Under the pieces are notes generated by a model that had not been told where the DNA came from, did no database searches, and was given only the letters and a program-made list of their open reading frames with translations. This document shows positions 25,402 to 33,785 of a stretch of 64,000 nt of DNA, piece after piece (the first letter of the stretch is position 1; each line of letters opens with the position of its first letter). Source of the stretch: CBDAKK01 sp965196605 (GTDB lineage Bacteria; Spirochaetota; Spirochaetia; WTKD01; G963693115); assembly GCA_965196605.1 (NCBI GenBank), contig CBDAKK010000005.1:1-64000 (forward strand), written 5' to 3'. The position numbers were made by a program, and so were the translations under genes.

Positions 25402-25543
25402 ATAATTTTCCCTCCTCATAACTCCACACTTCCTTAAATGCCCTGTCTGCTTCTCTAAATTCTTTTTCAAAATAACCATCTCGCCGCACAACACTTGCAC
25501 AGCTCATGAGCACCACGCCCAAAATTATACAGAGTCTCTTCAT
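25367..25543 (-). CDS. small lipoprotein, probable o-spanin (Rz1-like)
   Basis: 58 residues from the ATG at 25543: MKRLCIILGVVLMSC is a lipoprotein signal ending in a lipobox, then a charged tail. It follows the lysin gene and overlaps the holin-like gene by 35 bases. Outer-membrane spanins of phages are short lipoproteins like this and work with an inner-membrane coiled-coil partner, possibly the gene at 24764. Confidence 0.6.
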   Translation of the reverse strand: MKRLCIILGVVLMSCASVVRRDGYFEKEFREADRAFKEVWSYEEGKLYEGIITRIVQR

Positions 25544-25554
25544 CGCGTCTATTC

Positions 25555-26211
25555 TCACTGCATGGCCTTTTTCATAATCACATGTGCCCAATAACCCGTC
25601 TCCTTCGTCTTGTTTTTGAGTATGCGCACAAAATCTTCGCGAGACATCCTCACCCCCGCGCCTTCTCGGTACTTCGGTGTTCTCGGGTCGTACCCACTCT
25701 TATAATCGCCATACGGGTCATCGATAATCAACGCTTCTATCTTTTCAAAATCAACATCAGCAGGACTCTCTGGTATACTCCCTGTATATTCGACACCAGC
25801 AAGGCAGACAATATGCCCTATCGTTTTTAATCTATAATGCGGAAAGTTCCCACTTACAACAACGCCCGCGCCCTGTGCCTGCAAATACACAAGTTCAGTT
25901 AAGCTCCACTGCGTGCCAAACTCGGCGCTCGCATGCCCAGAGGTAAGCTCGTTATAACCCCACGCCAACATCGCGTGCACCTCATACGGCTTATACACCA
26001 TGCGCCCACGCTTCCCAAACGCCCACGGCGCTACTTTACGCATATGCTTCTGTGCATCTTTGCTTAAGAGAAATTTTGCTAATACATCCTCAGGCTGTGC
26101 TCCATCAGCGTATGACCACAAACAACCCGCGCGCCGCGCTGCCATCGCATAACTTGTTACATTACAAGTCCCATGTGGGTCTATCTTATTATCTCGCTGT
26201 GTATAATACAT
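25555..26211 (-). CDS. phage lysin, C39-like cysteine peptidase fold
   Basis: 218 residues. Cys16 in DPHGTCNVTSYAM, a His in RLKTIGHIVCLAGVEY and the DDPYGDYKSGY segment make the Cys-His-Asp layout of C39-like (papain-fold) peptidases, several of which act as phage endolysins cutting the peptide part of peptidoglycan. First gene of the leftward lysis-packaging operon. Its ribosome binding site AAGGT lies within a 16-base palindrome at 26212-26227. Confidence 0.7.
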   Translation of the reverse strand: MYYTQRDNKIDPHGTCNVTSYAMAARRAGCLWSYADGAQPEDVLAKFLLSKDAQKHMRKVAPWAFGKRGRMVYKPYEVHAMLAWGYNELTSGHASAEFGTQWSLTELVYLQAQGAGVVVSGNFPHYRLKTIGHIVCLAGVEYTGSIPESPADVDFEKIEALIIDDPYGDYKSGYDPRTPKYREGAGVRMSREDFVRILKNKTKETGYWAHVIMKKAMQ

Positions 26212-26227
26212 ACCTTATATATAAGGT
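26212..26227. promoter_or_regulatory. 16-base perfect palindrome over the lysin ribosome binding site
   Basis: ACCTTATATATAAGGT directly abuts the lysin start codon. As DNA it could be an operator; as RNA it would pair the AAGGT binding site with ACCTT and limit translation. Confidence 0.5.
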
Positions 26228-26315
26228 CAAATTACACCACCCTTCGTAGCACAAAAAAAAGCTACACCACAAACCCGCTTATTTTTGACAATACGAGTAT
26301 ACAACATATATATCT

Positions 26316-26741
26316 ATGGCTACCCTTATGCAAAAAACGACAGACGAACGACTTGCAAAAATAGAAACCATACTCAATAACGGCATTAAAGATGCTGTGG
26401 CAGAGAACAAAATAATTATTACAAAATTAGGCGCCACCGCTGCGCGCCTTGATACTACCGTCAAAAACCTACAAAAACAACACGATGAAACGAGTACCAG
26501 AATGTCTAAGAATTTTAGCAAAATTTACGACAAAATTGACGGGATGCAGCAAGGCTTAAGCACGATAACCGCACGCTTTGAGGGAGGCTCTGAAAAATTA
26601 TGGCATAAAACACTGCTCGTAGCACTCGCTATCATGGCCGTGCTTTCTACCATTAATTACCTTGTGAAAATACTTTACCCCAACGCGCCCGACATGCACC
26701 TCTTCGCATTCATTGTCGATGTGCTTAAAGCGTTGCAATAA
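26316..26741 (+). CDS. coiled-coil protein with C-terminal membrane helix, 141 aa
   Basis: A long helical region (about residues 8-85, with heptads AARLDTTVKNLQKQHDET and KIYDKIDGMQQGL), then one membrane helix (LLVALAIMAVLSTINYLV, about 100-117) and a short tail. No recognisable ribosome binding site, so the start is uncertain (Met5 is an alternative). It is divergent from the lysin gene. Phage proteins of this build are often holin-like or tail-associated; function unknown. Downstream, 26742-26938 has a GAGTATT/AATACTC hairpin at 26808 but no gene. Confidence 0.6.
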   Translation: MATLMQKTTDERLAKIETILNNGIKDAVAENKIIITKLGATAARLDTTVKNLQKQHDETSTRMSKNFSKIYDKIDGMQQGLSTITARFEGGSEKLWHKTLLVALAIMAVLSTINYLVKILYPNAPDMHLFAFIVDVLKALQ

Positions 26742-26938
26742 CAACAATTACGCCACAACTTATAAAGAGTTACGTGGCAGCCTGCGGGTGTACCACCACC
26801 CACTGGCGAGTATTTACTAACAATACTCACAGCCGAGATGTAGTGTTACAACACAACACCACACACGTTACCACTGCTACCACCATATCTTTATATCGGT
26901 ACAGAGCAAGGTAACTATATATAAAGCATATTACATTT

Positions 26939-27760
26939 ATGAAAACACCCATCAGTTACTACGGGGGTAAACAAAACCTTGTCAAGGAAATCGTGCCCCT
27001 CCTGCACCCGCACACCCGTTACGTTGAACCATTCTGTGGTGGCGCCGCTATCTTCTTTGCAAAAAAGCCGGCTGAAATGGAAACTCTGAACGACACAAAC
27101 GGTGAACTTATGAACTTTTACCGCATAGTCCAGCAAGACTTTGTATCGTTAGAAAAACAAATACAAATCACGCTCCACAGTCGCATGGCACACCATGACG
27201 CACTTGTTACTTATAATAATCCGCACCGCTTCTCTCCCTTAGAACGTGCGTGGGCAGTATGGGTCTTATCTCAAGCGTCTTTTTGCTCCATGCTCGATGA
27301 CGCTTTCGGGTACGATATGAGCGGCACCACATCTCGCAAAATCGCGACAAAACGCGCATCATTCTCGTACCACTACGCGCAGCGACTCCAGCAGGTGCAA
27401 CTCGAATGCACGGACGCCATCAAAATCATACGCACCTACGATAGCCCTCAAACCCTCTTCTATTGCGACCCGCCCTATTACAACAGCGACTGCGGGCACT
27501 ATGACGGCTACACCATTGAGGACTACACGGCACTCCTCAAGGCACTGAGCACCATTGAGGGAAAGTTCCTTCTTAGCTCGTACCCCTCACCACCATTAAA
27601 AGAATATACCGCTACACACGCTTGGCATAATAAGTCCTTTACCCTCAAAATATCCGTCTCTAACAAAGGCGCACACAAAAATAAAACCGAGGTCATAACC
27701 GCCAACTACCCACTTGAAAAACAATGCGACTTACTCGATTTCATGCAATATGACCCGTAG
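26939..27760 (+). CDS. DNA adenine methyltransferase (Dam-like, D12 class)
   Basis: 273 residues. It opens with ISYYGGKQNLVKEI, has the SAM-binding EPFCGGAAIFF and the catalytic DPPYYN motif near residue 178, so it is an N6-adenine methylase of the D12 (Dam) class. The recognition site is not deducible; GATC is the usual one. No restriction gene is adjacent, so it is probably an orphan phage methylase protecting or marking phage DNA. Confidence 0.88.
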   Translation: MKTPISYYGGKQNLVKEIVPLLHPHTRYVEPFCGGAAIFFAKKPAEMETLNDTNGELMNFYRIVQQDFVSLEKQIQITLHSRMAHHDALVTYNNPHRFSPLERAWAVWVLSQASFCSMLDDAFGYDMSGTTSRKIATKRASFSYHYAQRLQQVQLECTDAIKIIRTYDSPQTLFYCDPPYYNSDCGHYDGYTIEDYTALLKALSTIEGKFLLSSYPSPPLKEYTATHAWHNKSFTLKISVSNKGAHKNKTEVITANYPLEKQCDLLDFMQYDP

Positions 27761-27829
27761 TGTTCTGGAGTAGATAAAATGGAACAAATAAAGAGAACAT
27801 AGCGTATATACTATGTACGGAGGCATCCT

Positions 27830-28318
27830 ATGATTGTTACAAGGCAAGAAGTTATACAAAAATTACAATCGAGCTATCTCAATAGCATACCCGTGTCGGT
27901 TGAAAAAATAGCGCGTGATCACGGTGTTTTGCTAGAAAAAAAATACATGGGGACATTATCGGGTAAAATAGTTCAGCAAGAAGAGACGTACAAGATTACC
28001 GTAAATGTTGTGCACCCTCACACCAGAAGGCGATTTACAATAGCACACGAACTAGCCCACTTTTTTTTACATAAAGACGACATAGGTGATGGCATAATAG
28101 ACGACCCTTTATACAGAAGTAGCGGACTATCTAATAACCAAGAACAAGAAGCAAATAGACTTGCGGCCGATATACTTATGCCCCTAAACAAAATAGGAGA
28201 GCGCGTACGATACTATGAGGATACGCACCGCCAGCTAATAAACGACAGTTTAGTAAGAAATCTAGCCGAAGAATTTGATGTCTCGCTCGGCTCAATGCGT
28301 ATACGGTTGGGGCTATAA
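27830..28318 (+). CDS. ImmA/IrrE-type metallopeptidase, paralogue 2
   Basis: 162 residues with HELAHFFLH and the ligand region NNQEQEANRLAADILMP. GGAGG lies 9 bases ahead of the ATG. The nearly symmetric ACATAGCGTATATACTATGT at 27799-27818 could be an operator. ImmA-type proteases cleave repressors to release mobile elements; the phage repressor at 28991 is the obvious candidate target, but that is inference. Paralogue of the gene at 18954. Confidence 0.82.
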   Translation: MIVTRQEVIQKLQSSYLNSIPVSVEKIARDHGVLLEKKYMGTLSGKIVQQEETYKITVNVVHPHTRRRFTIAHELAHFFLHKDDIGDGIIDDPLYRSSGLSNNQEQEANRLAADILMPLNKIGERVRYYEDTHRQLINDSLVRNLAEEFDVSLGSMRIRLGL

Positions 28319-28351
28319 GTGTAATAGTAGAATCATTGCTTGATAGTATGG

Positions 28352-28567
28352 CTATTTTTTTTCTTGCTCATACCTTCGAATTGCGCTATTCATATCCCTA
28401 GCAAAGTTTTTCTTGTCCTCAAGCATGCCACATCTTCCAACAACAGGAGTACTTCTTTCATATATCTCACGATATGATATTCCCTCCTCATTGTTTCCTG
28501 AATACGAGCCATGAAACGCATCTGATATATTTTCTAGCGTCTTTCTTATTTTTGAAAATGCAATCAT
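28352..28567 (-). CDS. hypothetical protein, 71 aa
   Basis: A leftward frame in an AT-rich stretch. It starts MIAFSKIRKTLENISDAFHG and ends in a basic helix (RRYEQEKK). No domain recognised, no clear ribosome binding site. Charged, soluble, codon use plausible for the region. Whether it is a gene is uncertain. Confidence 0.35.
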   Translation of the reverse strand: MIAFSKIRKTLENISDAFHGSYSGNNEEGISYREIYERSTPVVGRCGMLEDKKNFARDMNSAIRRYEQEKK

Positions 28568-28685
28568 TGATATTCATTATAGTTGCATACTAGCGAAGAC
28601 ACCCGCAGATATTGCGAATGGTCAATTGCATACTTTTTTTCTGTATGCCTTCAATCAAAACACGCGTATAGCAGTATACGCTGTT

Positions 28686-28829
28686 ATGACAGACTTAGAA
28701 CGCAATGTAATTATACAAATGATTGTAAGACACGCCAAGATTATAGGAATTACTAATGCAAACGACATACATGATTATGTCCATTTTGTGCTAGAAAATG
28801 TATATTACATAGAATTTGAGTACCAATAA
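28686..28829 (+). CDS. hypothetical protein, 47 aa
   Basis: The frame is open from 28626; the Met at 28686 (MTDLERNVIIQMIVRHAKII) gives a compact, mainly helical protein. No ribosome binding site of note and no known family. Bases 28830-28990 hold no feature I can support. Confidence 0.3.
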   Translation: MTDLERNVIIQMIVRHAKIIGITNANDIHDYVHFVLENVYYIEFEYQ

Positions 28830-28990
28830 GTAGTGATAATTCCCACAAGAGCATCCGATAGATAAAGTATTGATTTATACCATTGATTGACCCCGTCCCT
28901 ATGGAAACGCTTCTAAAGACTGCTTTTGTATTGCCTTAAAGATTGATTGAAAGCACTATTCTTCAAGGTCTAGGGAACTATCGCGTACGT

Positions 28991-29566
28991 CTAAGCATTG
29001 CTTGTTTGCTCTTCAATGTTTGTACGCGGGTGCACAACACTTGCGTTTTCTGCTTGGTCACTAGCATTGCGCGCTATGCTGGCGGCTATCGATGGCTGAG
29101 TCTTTGCAAGCGCTTCACTCATCCTCGACAATGACATGCGCGCTGAAATAGAAAGTGATTCCATGTATTTCACAACCTTTCGCGCGTTCCCATCGGTGTA
29201 GTAGGAGTCGGCCACTTTTATGCGTTTTCTTGGGTCGTATGTCGGGTCTGTTTCTACGACTTTAAACTGTGGCTCCTTTTGAGGATGTGCCCCCGCTCTC
29301 GCGTCAGCTTGCGCGTCTTCTTGTGCTGAATCTGCAATTGATTGCGAATTTGCCAAACCTTCCCCTGAAAATAGTGCCTCCACAGTAGTGTTGAGTGCTC
29401 GGGCTATTTTTATTGCAGTGTCTACACTTGGTTTGCTATTACGCCTAATACAAGAAGCGAGACTATGTTCGCTCGCCCCAACATCTTTTGCGAGTTGCCT
29501 AATCCATCCGTGTGTTTTATTTATTTTTACAACAACTAATTGCTGCACATTATCCCAAAAGCCCAC
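28991..29566 (-). CDS. phage repressor (helix-turn-helix), immunity region
   Basis: 191 residues. The N-terminal third is a helix-turn-helix of lambda-repressor type (LAKDVGASEHSLASCIRRNSKPSV, then IARALNTTVEALF). The C-terminal part, rich in acidic and Ala/Gln residues, has no recognised peptidase domain. It is transcribed away from the early operon, like the Mu c repressor, and the spacer to that operon carries the inverted repeat at 29635-29669. Probably keeps the prophage silent. Confidence 0.75.
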   Translation of the reverse strand: MGFWDNVQQLVVVKINKTHGWIRQLAKDVGASEHSLASCIRRNSKPSVDTAIKIARALNTTVEALFSGEGLANSQSIADSAQEDAQADARAGAHPQKEPQFKVVETDPTYDPRKRIKVADSYYTDGNARKVVKYMESLSISARMSLSRMSEALAKTQPSIAASIARNASDQAENASVVHPRTNIEEQTSNA

Positions 29567-29620
29567 TGTTTTTATTATCGCGCATTACCACAAAAAAATG
29601 AAAATTTTTTATAAAAGTGC

Positions 29621-29675
29621 TTGACACAAATAATGATATTTCCTTATCATTTAAATATAAGGAAATATCCTTATA
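29621..29675 (+). promoter_or_regulatory. early promoter with overlapping repressor operators
   Basis: TTGACA at 29621-29626 and TTATCA/TATCAT 17-18 bases downstream. GATATTTCCTTAT (29635-29647) is perfectly inverted at 29657-29669, and a third partial site ATATCCTTAT follows at 29666-29675. The repeats cover the -10 box, so a bound repressor would block this promoter. Confidence 0.7.
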
Positions 29676-29688
29676 TGGAGAAGAAGAA

Positions 29689-29883
29689 ATGAAAGAACCG
29701 AGAGCAGATTATCACATGGCGGTGGCGGTCAACGCAGCAGAATGCGCGGAGATAGTTGAATTTAGAAAGCAGAACCCCAACATAAAGATGAATGGGGAAA
29801 TGGCGAAGCTGGTACTCGCGTACATACGTGGAAAAATACCACTGGAATACATAAATAGAAACGTAAAATTTGTAAAAAAATAA
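29689..29883 (+). CDS. first early protein, 64 aa (Ner/Cro position)
   Basis: The start at 29689 follows GGAGAAGAAGAA. The protein (MKEPRADYHMAVAVNAAECAE...) is small, mixed charge, with a possible DNA-binding helix pair (NGEMAKLVLAYIRGK), but I cannot assign a family. It occupies the place of Ner in Mu and Cro in lambdoid phages, directly behind the early promoter, so a regulatory role is plausible. Confidence 0.6.
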   Translation: MKEPRADYHMAVAVNAAECAEIVEFRKQNPNIKMNGEMAKLVLAYIRGKIPLEYINRNVKFVKK

Positions 29884-29894
29884 GGAGTAAAGAT

Positions 29895-30245
29895 ATGGTG
29901 GGATATCAAGCAAATCAAACAGCACGGGACTTATCTGAGACGAGGTCAGTAAGTACTGAAAATCAAAAAGCATTAAGCAAAGATGTGAAGGCACGCAGCT
30001 TAGATGATTATATTAAATCTGATTGTGAGTGGAGGCGTGACTGTACGTTGGAGTTTGAGAGAATTGAACCTCTACCACTTGGTAGCTGTTGGGGTTGTAG
30101 CGAAAGTGCAACGCATAAAGTTGTGATACGAGAGAAAGGAGTGGTAACTTGTACAGAGCCTTGTTGTGAAGTATGCGGATTTCATATTGAACTGTATTCT
30201 GATGAGGACTTTCACAAGGAGTGCTTAGATACAAAAGGTATATAA
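29895..30245 (+). CDS. early protein with zinc-ribbon-like cysteines, 116 aa
   Basis: AAGGAG lies ahead of the ATG. Residues 1-28 (MVGYQANQTARDLSETRSVS...) resemble the start of the gene at 30316; the rest has CWGC...CTEPCCEVC, two cysteine pairs suggesting a zinc ribbon. Role unknown. A run of small early genes behind the immunity promoter is typical of Mu-like phages. Confidence 0.6.
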   Translation: MVGYQANQTARDLSETRSVSTENQKALSKDVKARSLDDYIKSDCEWRRDCTLEFERIEPLPLGSCWGCSESATHKVVIREKGVVTCTEPCCEVCGFHIELYSDEDFHKECLDTKGI

Positions 30246-30315
30246 GAATGCGGCGGATGTCAAAAAATGTCCGCTGCTTTAAAAAGAATAAATAAAAAAA
30301 ATAAGGAGTAAAGAT

Positions 30316-30675
30316 ATGGTGGGATATCCAGAAAATCAAAGAATACAGGACTTACTCGCAACGAGACCAGTAAGTACTGAAGCTAAAAAAGTATTAAGCG
30401 AGAATGAAGCAGAGGCATTGGGCCTTATTGCAATGGGCGTTGGCATGTATACCGCGGACGAGGAGGCATGGAGCGATGAAGATACCTTTCGCGTTAGCTT
30501 CACCCCACGCTCGGATATATGGGGTTCCAAGTATTATATAGCGCGCTCTCACAAGGGCAAGTTTGTTGCGAACTTCTGGTTTAATACTTGGGGCGAGAAG
30601 ACGGCAGAGCGGCTCACGCGCTGGTTACAAAAGAGTTTTTATATTGATGAAGGTGGGCATTTGCGCATACGTTAG
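30316..30675 (+). CDS. early protein sharing its N-terminus with the previous gene, 119 aa
   Basis: The bases from AATAAGGAGTAAAGATATGG through about codon 28 closely match those at the 29895 gene, then the proteins diverge completely. The C-terminal part (RVSFTPRSDIWGSKYYIARSHKGKF) looks like a small folded domain with no known family. Confidence 0.6.
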   Translation: MVGYPENQRIQDLLATRPVSTEAKKVLSENEAEALGLIAMGVGMYTADEEAWSDEDTFRVSFTPRSDIWGSKYYIARSHKGKFVANFWFNTWGEKTAERLTRWLQKSFYIDEGGHLRIR

Positions 30676-30743
30676 TAAGATTTACAGGAGTGTGCGTGCG
30701 TCTGTAAGACACACGCAGGCTTCTATATTTAAGGAGGCAGATG

Positions 30744-31316
30744 ATGCACGAAGGGATAGAACAAGCACCAATAATGGTAGCGTATCGACATGGCATGCAA
30801 GGCGTGAATGCACGAGACTTGCATGGGCACTTAGGCGTGGGACGAGACTTCACAAGTTGGGTCAAGGGACGTATTGAGCAGTACGGATTTGTCGAATATG
30901 AAGATTATGAGGTTTTCACCAAATCGGGGGAAAACCCCCTGGGCGGCCGACCATTAGGGGAATACTTCATCAGCGTGGACATGGCAAAGGAGCTATGTTT
31001 GGTGGAGAACAACGAGCGGGGTCGTGCGTGTCGGCGCTATTTTATAGCGTGCGAACGCACGGTACGTGAAGCAAAAGCCTTGCTCGATTATTTCAAGACA
31101 CGCGGGAGGTGGACATTTGGGGAGGTGCATAAGCTTATAGAATACGCGAACCGCACAACCCCGCCACTTACCATTGCAGAAATAGCCAAGCTATTGAAGA
31201 AAACGCGCGGCACCGTACGCCCCATAGTGCACATGATACGAGGACGTTCGGGTACGCAAGAGAACTCTATTGCTTGTAGAGAAAACACGTTGCAGCTTGT
31301 AGGGGGCGGGGTATGA
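30744..31316 (+). CDS. AntA/AntB-type antirepressor
   Basis: 190 residues. The N-terminal AntA/AntB domain is clear: VNARDLHGHLGVGRDFTSW, then EDYEVF, and EYFISVDMAKELCLVENNERGRACRRYFI. The C-terminal ~60 residues have a helix-turn-helix-like LTIAEIAKLLKKTRGTVRPIV. Antirepressors of this family counter phage repressors by direct binding. ATG 30744 is preferred over 30741 since AAGGAGG is then six bases away. Confidence 0.82.
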   Translation: MHEGIEQAPIMVAYRHGMQGVNARDLHGHLGVGRDFTSWVKGRIEQYGFVEYEDYEVFTKSGENPLGGRPLGEYFISVDMAKELCLVENNERGRACRRYFIACERTVREAKALLDYFKTRGRWTFGEVHKLIEYANRTTPPLTIAEIAKLLKKTRGTVRPIVHMIRGRSGTQENSIACRENTLQLVGGGV

Positions 31317-31513
31317 AAGAAGAGCAAAAAAAGCGCAATGCGCAAGTAGTGTTAGAGCACATTAAAAAGCAGAATCCTACGCTTGAAAAAATAGCGATGG
31401 ATACACAAGGAGAATTTATGGTGACCCTCACGCTCCGCCTCCCACAATCGGCATGTTCATCTGCTGTATTACAAGAAGGTCGAGTTTTAGAAATGAGTGA
31501 TAAGGCAAGCTAA
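31313..31513 (+). CDS. hypothetical early protein, 66 aa
   Basis: ATGA overlap with the antirepressor stop. Helical, basic N-terminus, beta-like centre (GEFMVTLTLRLP). No known family. Confidence 0.55.
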   Translation: MKEEQKKRNAQVVLEHIKKQNPTLEKIAMDTQGEFMVTLTLRLPQSACSSAVLQEGRVLEMSDKAS

Positions 31514-31515
31514 GA

Positions 31516-31821
31516 ATGATAAAGCGCATCAATGAAATAGTAAGAGACGTGAACAACGCGCAAGAAGAAGCGCTATTAAGCGCGCTTGAAGCAGCGGCAA
31601 AACAAGCAAATGAAGGCGCATTGAATAAAGTAAGCGCATTACTCCAAGAGCATTGCGAGAGTGATAGCATACGCGTGCGAATATACGCGTATGACACATT
31701 GCGCGAAGACTGCCTGTTTCACGTACTACACAAGGGGCGCGTAGTCATGGGCTTAGGCTTCCATATAATGGACGAGCAAACATTGGAGCGCATAAAGGCG
31801 TTTGTAAAAAGTAGGCGATGA
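31516..31821 (+). CDS. hypothetical early protein, 101 aa
   Basis: Starts two bases after the previous stop. A helical first half (LLSALEAAAKQANEGALNKVSALL) and a beta-rich second half. No family recognised. Part of the tight early operon. Confidence 0.6.
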   Translation: MIKRINEIVRDVNNAQEEALLSALEAAAKQANEGALNKVSALLQEHCESDSIRVRIYAYDTLREDCLFHVLHKGRVVMGLGFHIMDEQTLERIKAFVKSRR

Positions 31822-31841
31822 GAAATAGGAGAAAAGCATAC

Positions 31842-32096
31842 ATGAGTAAAAACATAGGCGCAATAAAGCATACGCTACGAAAAAAACTCAACGCGTGTTA
31901 TGAAGAAGCGCGTGATTACATGGATCGTATGAGCAGAGAGCCGAGTGTTATGAAAAAAGCATATTGCTTATTCATGGCCAAAACACACATGGTAAATGCG
32001 AGGCAGACATTATTGAAACTCCATGCATTACAAGTGCAAGAAAAAAAATTAGAAGATTATCGGAGGCGTTATGACGTTAAAAGAGTTATTAGATAG
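31842..32096 (+). CDS. hypothetical early protein, 84 aa
   Basis: ATG 31842 has AGGAG ten bases upstream; an ATG at 31818 overlapping the previous stop would add eight residues. All-helical and strongly basic (HTLRKKLNACYEEARDYMDRM). Could bind nucleic acid; not assigned. Confidence 0.55.
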   Translation: MSKNIGAIKHTLRKKLNACYEEARDYMDRMSREPSVMKKAYCLFMAKTHMVNARQTLLKLHALQVQEKKLEDYRRRYDVKRVIR

Positions 32097-32592
32097 CAAG
32101 ATACCCGCGGGTATGAATGCAAAAAGTTTTTATGGCAAACACGGCTTGTTCCCATCAGCGTATGTTGCGGCAAGTGGCAAGCGCGCAGTGCAAGGAGATG
32201 TATTAATACGCCTTGCTGCCGTGCTTGATATGGATGTAGAAACCATCAAGAAGCTCCATGAGAAGGCGCGCAAAAGCCATGAGAAAAGTCAACGAAAAGC
32301 AGAGGGTTCTCTGCTTGCGTCTAGCAGTGAAGCAGGGGCTCCCAAGCCCGAAGTTATTTTGGAGGAAGGAGTACAAAACAAAGTGATTGATAGTGTCGTG
32401 CGCGCGGTTTATAGCGTGTGCGAAGTCATATCGGTTATTGCGGACGAGCAGAGCATTGAAGTAATACTCGATGGAAAAGACGTAGCAAAGGTATTACGAG
32501 CAACGCGGGGATTAAAGGTTCATGCAATAAGCGTGAGTGATGCTGAAGGCACACAAAATGCAAAGGTACTTGATTTAGGGTACCGCAGATGA
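32071..32592 (+). CDS. phage protein with N-terminal helix-turn-helix-like region, 173 aa
   Basis: CGGAGG precedes the ATG; overlaps the preceding gene by 26 bases. The first 65 residues (SFYGKHGLFPSAYVAASGKRAVQGDVLIRLAAVLDMDVETI) look like a regulator DNA-binding domain; a linker of about 40 residues and a C-terminal alpha/beta domain follow. Function unknown. The spacer 32593-32723 has CGCCATA/TATGGCG and other hairpins. Confidence 0.6.
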   Translation: MTLKELLDSKIPAGMNAKSFYGKHGLFPSAYVAASGKRAVQGDVLIRLAAVLDMDVETIKKLHEKARKSHEKSQRKAEGSLLASSSEAGAPKPEVILEEGVQNKVIDSVVRAVYSVCEVISVIADEQSIEVILDGKDVAKVLRATRGLKVHAISVSDAEGTQNAKVLDLGYRR

Positions 32593-32723
32593 AAGAGAAA
32601 AGAAACGCCATAAATATGGCGTACCGAGGAGCCGCAGGGGGTGGCATGTGTCCCCTCCCACTACAGACACATAGTTACGATGTATCCCTTGCGGGGATTC
32701 GGTTTTATAGAGGAGTGTAAGGA

Positions 32724-33785
32724 ATGAAATACAAACTATTACAGCTACCACCCCAGCAGTTAAAGGCGCACCCGAGTCAGTCACAGTTCAGCGCAATTGC
32801 GGGCGAGGATTGGGCAGTCTTTGCGGCCTCGGTTGCAAAGACGGGCATCATTCAACCCGTGGTAGTCGGGCTCGTAGCCGCTCATGAGGCCGAGACACAA
32901 GAGGGTGCCGCTCAGGAATACACCATAGTCAGTGGACATCACCGCTATCAAGCAGCACTACAACACGGTTATAAGACCATCCCGTGCCTTGTCGGCATAT
33001 ACCCCGACAAAGCCGCGCTCAATGATGCGTTTTTCTTGTCAAACCAAGGGCGCACCCTCTCATTGACGGATAAATACGTGATGTATCAGCACATGGCGGC
33101 ACAGGAGCCCGACCGTAGAGCAGAGCGAGAACATGGCGAAGATGGGCGCTTTCACCATTCGGCGCAAAATGCGCCGAATGGTGAAACTCGCAAGCGTGAC
33201 CGTATCTTAGGAGCTATCCCCGAGATTACCAGCAAAGACTACACACTTTTTCGAGCGTTTGACAATCTTTCACCGGTGGAGCGTGAACGCATACTCTCAC
33301 TTGGCGGTACCAAAAAGCAATTGTTTAAAGAAATTAAGAAAGTGAAAGAGCAGCGGAAGGAGCTTAAGGCGGCAAAAGCAGAACTCCAAGCGCGCGCGAG
33401 TACCACAGCAAACCTTGTGAAGCGCGAAGCCCTACTGGTTAACCGAGAGCGCGCGACCTTTGGCACCTTAGAAGCAGACCAAGCCCTAAAGTCGCTCATA
33501 CAAGCGAGCAACACAATGCGCGAAGCCACCGCAAAGGCGCATGAGTGCATAAGTTCAGCGCCCGCGCGAGGAAGCAAGCTGCTTGACTTATCGCCCGAGG
33601 CACAAGCGGAGATACGCGACTACATCACGAGCCTCGAAGGTTCCGTGCAGCTCTTTTTACAAGACATGCGCGGGGCTTACTCATGTCTGTTTGAAGCACA
33701 GGCAAAGCGTGAAGCTGAAGAAGAAGCAAAGAAGTACATGAATAGCCCTGCCTTGCAAGAGAGAGAAACAGGAATGGAGGAATGA
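32724..33785 (+). CDS. ParB-like nuclease-domain protein
   Basis: 353 residues. The N-terminal ParB domain shows GIIQPVVV and the P-loop-like VSGHHRYQA at 69-77; then a helix-turn-helix-like central part (ITSKDYTLFRAFDNLSPVERERIL) and a long coiled C-terminus (KEIKKVKEQRKELKAAKAELQ). ParB-domain proteins are common in phage early regions, in some cases acting as CTP-dependent DNA clamps or nucleases. Partition is unlikely for an integrated phage. Confidence 0.78.
   Translation: MKYKLLQLPPQQLKAHPSQSQFSAIAGEDWAVFAASVAKTGIIQPVVVGLVAAHEAETQEGAAQEYTIVSGHHRYQAALQHGYKTIPCLVGIYPDKAALNDAFFLSNQGRTLSLTDKYVMYQHMAAQEPDRRAEREHGEDGRFHHSAQNAPNGETRKRDRILGAIPEITSKDYTLFRAFDNLSPVERERILSLGGTKKQLFKEIKKVKEQRKELKAAKAELQARASTTANLVKREALLVNRERATFGTLEADQALKSLIQASNTMREATAKAHECISSAPARGSKLLDLSPEAQAEIRDYITSLEGSVQLFLQDMRGAYSCLFEAQAKREAEEEAKKYMNSPALQERETGMEE

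Noticed and set aside
28850..28990. Phage left end next to the repressor, as in Mu
   Set aside because: No end motifs there, and it would leave terminase, portal and gpF outside the phage; motifs at 18495 and 56865 match better.
32593..32723. tRNA or structured RNA in the spacer before the ParB-like gene
   Set aside because: Several hairpins but no cloverleaf, anticodon arm or CCA-type acceptor pairing.
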